From 70-18 sp041691815 (GTDB lineage Bacteria; Pseudomonadota; Alphaproteobacteria; Acetobacterales; Acetobacteraceae), in assembly GCA_041691815.1 (NCBI GenBank), contig JBEPTZ010000116.1, forward strand, positions 1 through 14,061: a stretch of 14,061 nucleotides of DNA, in the 5' to 3' direction. Both the position numbers and the translations under genes were made by a program. Under the pieces are notes generated by a model that was not told where the DNA came from, did no database searches, and worked only from the letters and a program-made list of their open reading frames with translations. Shown here piece after piece: positions 11,908 to 14,061 of this stretch (position 1 is the first letter of the stretch; every line of letters begins with the position of its first letter).

Positions 11908-14061
11908 ACGCCGGCGGCTTTGCCGCCGGCGCGGCGCCGGACGGGTCCTGGCTGTCGAACACATCGAACACCCCGCGCAGGAAGCCGGGGGTGACCGCCG
12001 AAAGCGGGTTGACCGTCACCCTTGGGTCGGCGAACGGGCCGTGCACCGAATAGTTCATCGCGATCAGCCCGCCACCCTTCTCCGGGCTCAGCAGCTTGCC
12101 GATCAGCGGCAGGTGGCCGAGGAACGAGTTGAGCAGATAGGCCGGCACCACGGTGCCATCGATATCCGCCGACTGCCGCGCCAGATCGAGGCTGCCCTTG
12201 GCGGTGATGCCGAGCGAGGCGTTGTAGGCGCGCGCCTGGGACAGCACCAGGATGTCGTCGGTGTAGCGGAACTGGGCAATGAATTCGAGCACGGTGAGAT
12301 CGGCGCTGCCCAGCGCATTGAAGACGCCATAGCCGGACAGCGCCTGCAGCAGCCGCGCCGCCACCGGCGCATCCTTCAGCCTGGTGTTGATGATCCGCAC
12401 GCCGCCGACCAGCGGGTGATCGGGGCCGGTGTTGCCGACATGGGCGTCCTCATACTGGCCGCCGATGGTCAGTTGGCCGCCGTACAGATCGGGCACCACC
12501 CCCAGCGCGCGCAGCAGGCCGCCGGCATCATCGGCCCGGCCGGACAGGCGCCGGCCGCCGCCATCCGGCACGATCGACAGCTGGAACCTGCCGCCGTTCT
12601 GGCCGGCGGCTGGCTGGGTTGCGCCGCTCAGCGCCGCCTGGGTGATGACGGTGCCGTTGTTGCGGGCGTCCAGCTTCACGCCGGACAACGCCTGGCCATC
12701 GGCGGTCAGCACCCGGCCGATCTGCGCCTGCACCTGCCAGGCCGGCCCGGTGTCGGGCTTCGGTTTCGGTTTGCTTGCCGGGGCGGCGCCCGGCGTGCGG
12801 GCGAACTGGCCGCTGGCATCCAGGCTGGGGCCGTCCAGCACCGCCACCCACGGGTCGCCCGGCTTGGCCGGCCAGGCGAGGCTGCCGGCGAGGTCGGTGG
12901 TGGGCGGCTTGCCCGGCACACCCAGCGCCAGGCGTTGCAACTGCAACCGGCGCGGCCGGCCATCGGCGAACGAGGTGGTGCCGCGCACATCGAGGCCCGG
13001 GCCGCTGGCGGTCAGGCTGTCCAGCGCGGTGACCCGGCCGTCGCGCATCTGCAGCCGCAGCTCGGCCTTGGCCGGTTGGCCGGCCGGCTTGGACCAGTTC
13101 AACGGGTGGATGGCGAGCCCCGCCGGGGTCAGGTCGGCCTTCAGCGAAACGCTGTCGGTGCCGTCGCGGCGGGTGATCATCTGGGCGTCGACACCGAGCG
13201 CGCCGGACAGGATATCCGGCATGTTGAGGCCAAGCGGCACCAGTTGGGCGGCGGTCGGCGTGGCCTGCACCGAGACGGTCTGGATCGGCTGCGACGGCGG
13301 GCCGGCGCGGAAATCCATCGCCACCTGCAGCGCTGCGGGGATGCCGGCCAGATCGGCCTTGCCCTGCACCGACAGCCCGTCATTGTTGGCGAGAAGGTCG
13401 AGCACGCCGCGATCGAGGTCTCGGCCGGCGACGATGCCGCCGAGATGCACCCCGGTCAGGTGGCCGCCGGCATCGATATGCACGTCGCCGATATCCAGGT
13501 CGTCCTTCAGCGGCAGATGCGCGACGGTGAACTGGCCGGTGACCTCGCCGGCCGGGTTGTGCAGCGGGATCGGCCGGCGGTCGAGCAGATGCAGGCGCGG
13601 ATGGCCCAGCACGGTCAGCAGCGACGCGACCGGGCCGGTGAACAGGCCGGTGATGTCGGCGAACTGGTCGTCGCCGGTGAGGCCCGACAGCACCACCTCG
13701 CCGCCGGTCAGATTCAGCGGCGCCCTGGTCGGCGCTGGTCTGGCGGTGCCGGGTTGTGCCGCGAGCGGGTTCAGCGACTGCATGCCGGAGAGCACCTGGA
13801 TGTGCAGCACATCGGGGTCGGTGACCCGCAGCACCGCCTCGCCCTGCACCAGCGGCGGCACCGGGCGCAGCCAGTGCACGGTGAGATCGTGGCCGGCGGC
13901 ACCGCCATCGATATAGGTGATCTGGGCGGTCGAGAAATCCTCCGCCGCATGCAGCGCCAGGGCCAGATGCAGGCCGGTGAGCTGGCCGGACGGGATGTTT
14001 TCGGTCAGCCACGGCCGGGTGCCCGGCCCGCCCAGCCCGATCGGCCACAGCGCCGCCAGGT
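11873..14061 (-). CDS. AsmA-like (YhdP/DUF3971-type) envelope protein, 5' end missing
   Basis: An open frame running in from the right edge to TGA at 11875-11873, with 728 residues visible and the N-terminus outside. It shows the long, repetitive beta-rich pattern of AsmA/YhdP-type proteins, which are inner-membrane-anchored bridges implicated in lipid transport to the outer membrane. At the visible start it reads RPWLTENIPSGQLTGLHLAL, then TVHWLRPVPPLVQGEAVLR. Near the C-terminus the AsmA_2-type segment is clear: GLLRALGVVPDLYGGQLTIG, then LLQALSGYGVFNALGSADL, YNASLGITAKGSLDL and NPLSAVTPGFLRGVFDVF. A Pro/Lys linker (ASKPKPKPDTGPA) splits two beta-rich blocks and the tail is Pro/Ala-rich. 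A GTG at 13879 is not the real start, because family-like sequence continues upstream of it to the edge. The last codons contain a strong GC hairpin (11910-11930). The dehalogenase-like gene follows 45 bp downstream. Confidence 0.87.
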   Translation of the reverse strand, partial: LAALWPIGLGGPGTRPWLTENIPSGQLTGLHLALALHAAEDFSTAQITYIDGGAAGHDLTVHWLRPVPPLVQGEAVLRVTDPDVLHIQVLSGMQSLNPLAAQPGTARPAPTRAPLNLTGGEVVLSGLTGDDQFADITGLFTGPVASLLTVLGHPRLHLLDRRPIPLHNPAGEVTGQFTVAHLPLKDDLDIGDVHIDAGGHLTGVHLGGIVAGRDLDRGVLDLLANNDGLSVQGKADLAGIPAALQVAMDFRAGPPSQPIQTVSVQATPTAAQLVPLGLNMPDILSGALGVDAQMITRRDGTDSVSLKADLTPAGLAIHPLNWSKPAGQPAKAELRLQMRDGRVTALDSLTASGPGLDVRGTTSFADGRPRRLQLQRLALGVPGKPPTTDLAGSLAWPAKPGDPWVAVLDGPSLDASGQFARTPGAAPASKPKPKPDTGPAWQVQAQIGRVLTADGQALSGVKLDARNNGTVITQAALSGATQPAAGQNGGRFQLSIVPDGGGRRLSGRADDAGGLLRALGVVPDLYGGQLTIGGQYEDAHVGNTGPDHPLVGGVRIINTRLKDAPVAARLLQALSGYGVFNALGSADLTVLEFIAQFRYTDDILVLSQARAYNASLGITAKGSLDLARQSADIDGTVVPAYLLNSFLGHLPLIGKLLSPEKGGGLIAMNYSVHGPFADPRVTVNPLSAVTPGFLRGVFDVFDSQDPSGAAPAAKPPASRPHGGIPSDG
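11910..11930. other. Perfect GC hairpin in the AsmA-like gene 3' end
   Basis: GCCGGCGGC (11910-11918) and GCCGCCGGC (11922-11930) are perfect 9-base arms around TTT. The hairpin encodes part of the Pro/Ala-rich tail. No T run follows on either strand, so it is not a standard terminator. It might slow ribosomes or RNA polymerase, or protect an mRNA end before the HAD gene. It may also simply reflect Pro/Ala codon composition. Confidence 0.35.

Overview
The window reads as ordinary chromosome from a GC-rich alphaproteobacterium. My best guess is an acetic-acid-bacterium relative (Acetobacteraceae/Rhodospirillales). That guess rests on the very high GC, the strong G/C preference at third codon positions, the DUF1127 gene, the style of the AsmA-like protein, and the run pcrA/uvrD - prmA - aminopeptidase P. 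No sequence search was possible. I see no tRNA or rRNA gene, CRISPR array, insertion sequence, phage gene or toxin-antitoxin pair.

Left part (1-5039), metabolism and transport. The window opens with the 3' end of an unidentified + strand gene. It converges on a - strand HpcH/HpaI-family aldolase (158-1015). A CysL/YeiE-like LysR regulator (1124-2005) is divergent from the aldolase across a 108-bp intergenic region. Converging on the regulator are three - strand membrane-protein genes. In transcription order they are a bile acid:sodium symporter-family (BASS) carrier (5039-4047), a YeiH/UPF0324 putative sulfate/sulfite exporter (3923-2844) and a DUF4337 membrane protein (2625-2038). The regulator and the YeiH protein are a familiar functional pair, so a sulfite-responsive module is plausible. 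The yeiH start codon and Shine-Dalgarno lie inside a perfect 12-bp hairpin stem, the most interesting local signal here.

Middle part (5040-8678), information processing. A 154-bp imperfect inverted repeat made of four smaller hairpins fills the divergent gap before a UvrD/PcrA helicase gene. That gene overlaps prmA (ribosomal protein L11 methyltransferase) by 4 bp, so the two are probably translationally coupled. A small DUF1127 gene converges on prmA with a 4-bp gap. Its Rho-independent terminator lies inside the prmA coding sequence.

Right part (8679-14061). An aminopeptidase P gene (8873-10636) has a good sigma-70-type promoter whose -35 box sits on a palindrome. It is followed by a small unrecognised gene (10754-11074). 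On the - strand lie a type II haloacid-dehalogenase-like hydrolase (11827-11102) and, upstream of it, a large AsmA-like envelope protein that runs off the right edge.

No stretch over 300 bp lacks a gene. The longest non-coding gaps are 2626-2843 (218 bp, only weak short palindromes), 5040-5234 (filled mostly by the composite repeat), 8679-8872 (two divergent promoter regions), 3924-4046 (yeiH leader) and 10637-10753. I found no clearly new multi-gene system. The unusual items are regulatory structures rather than novel genes.
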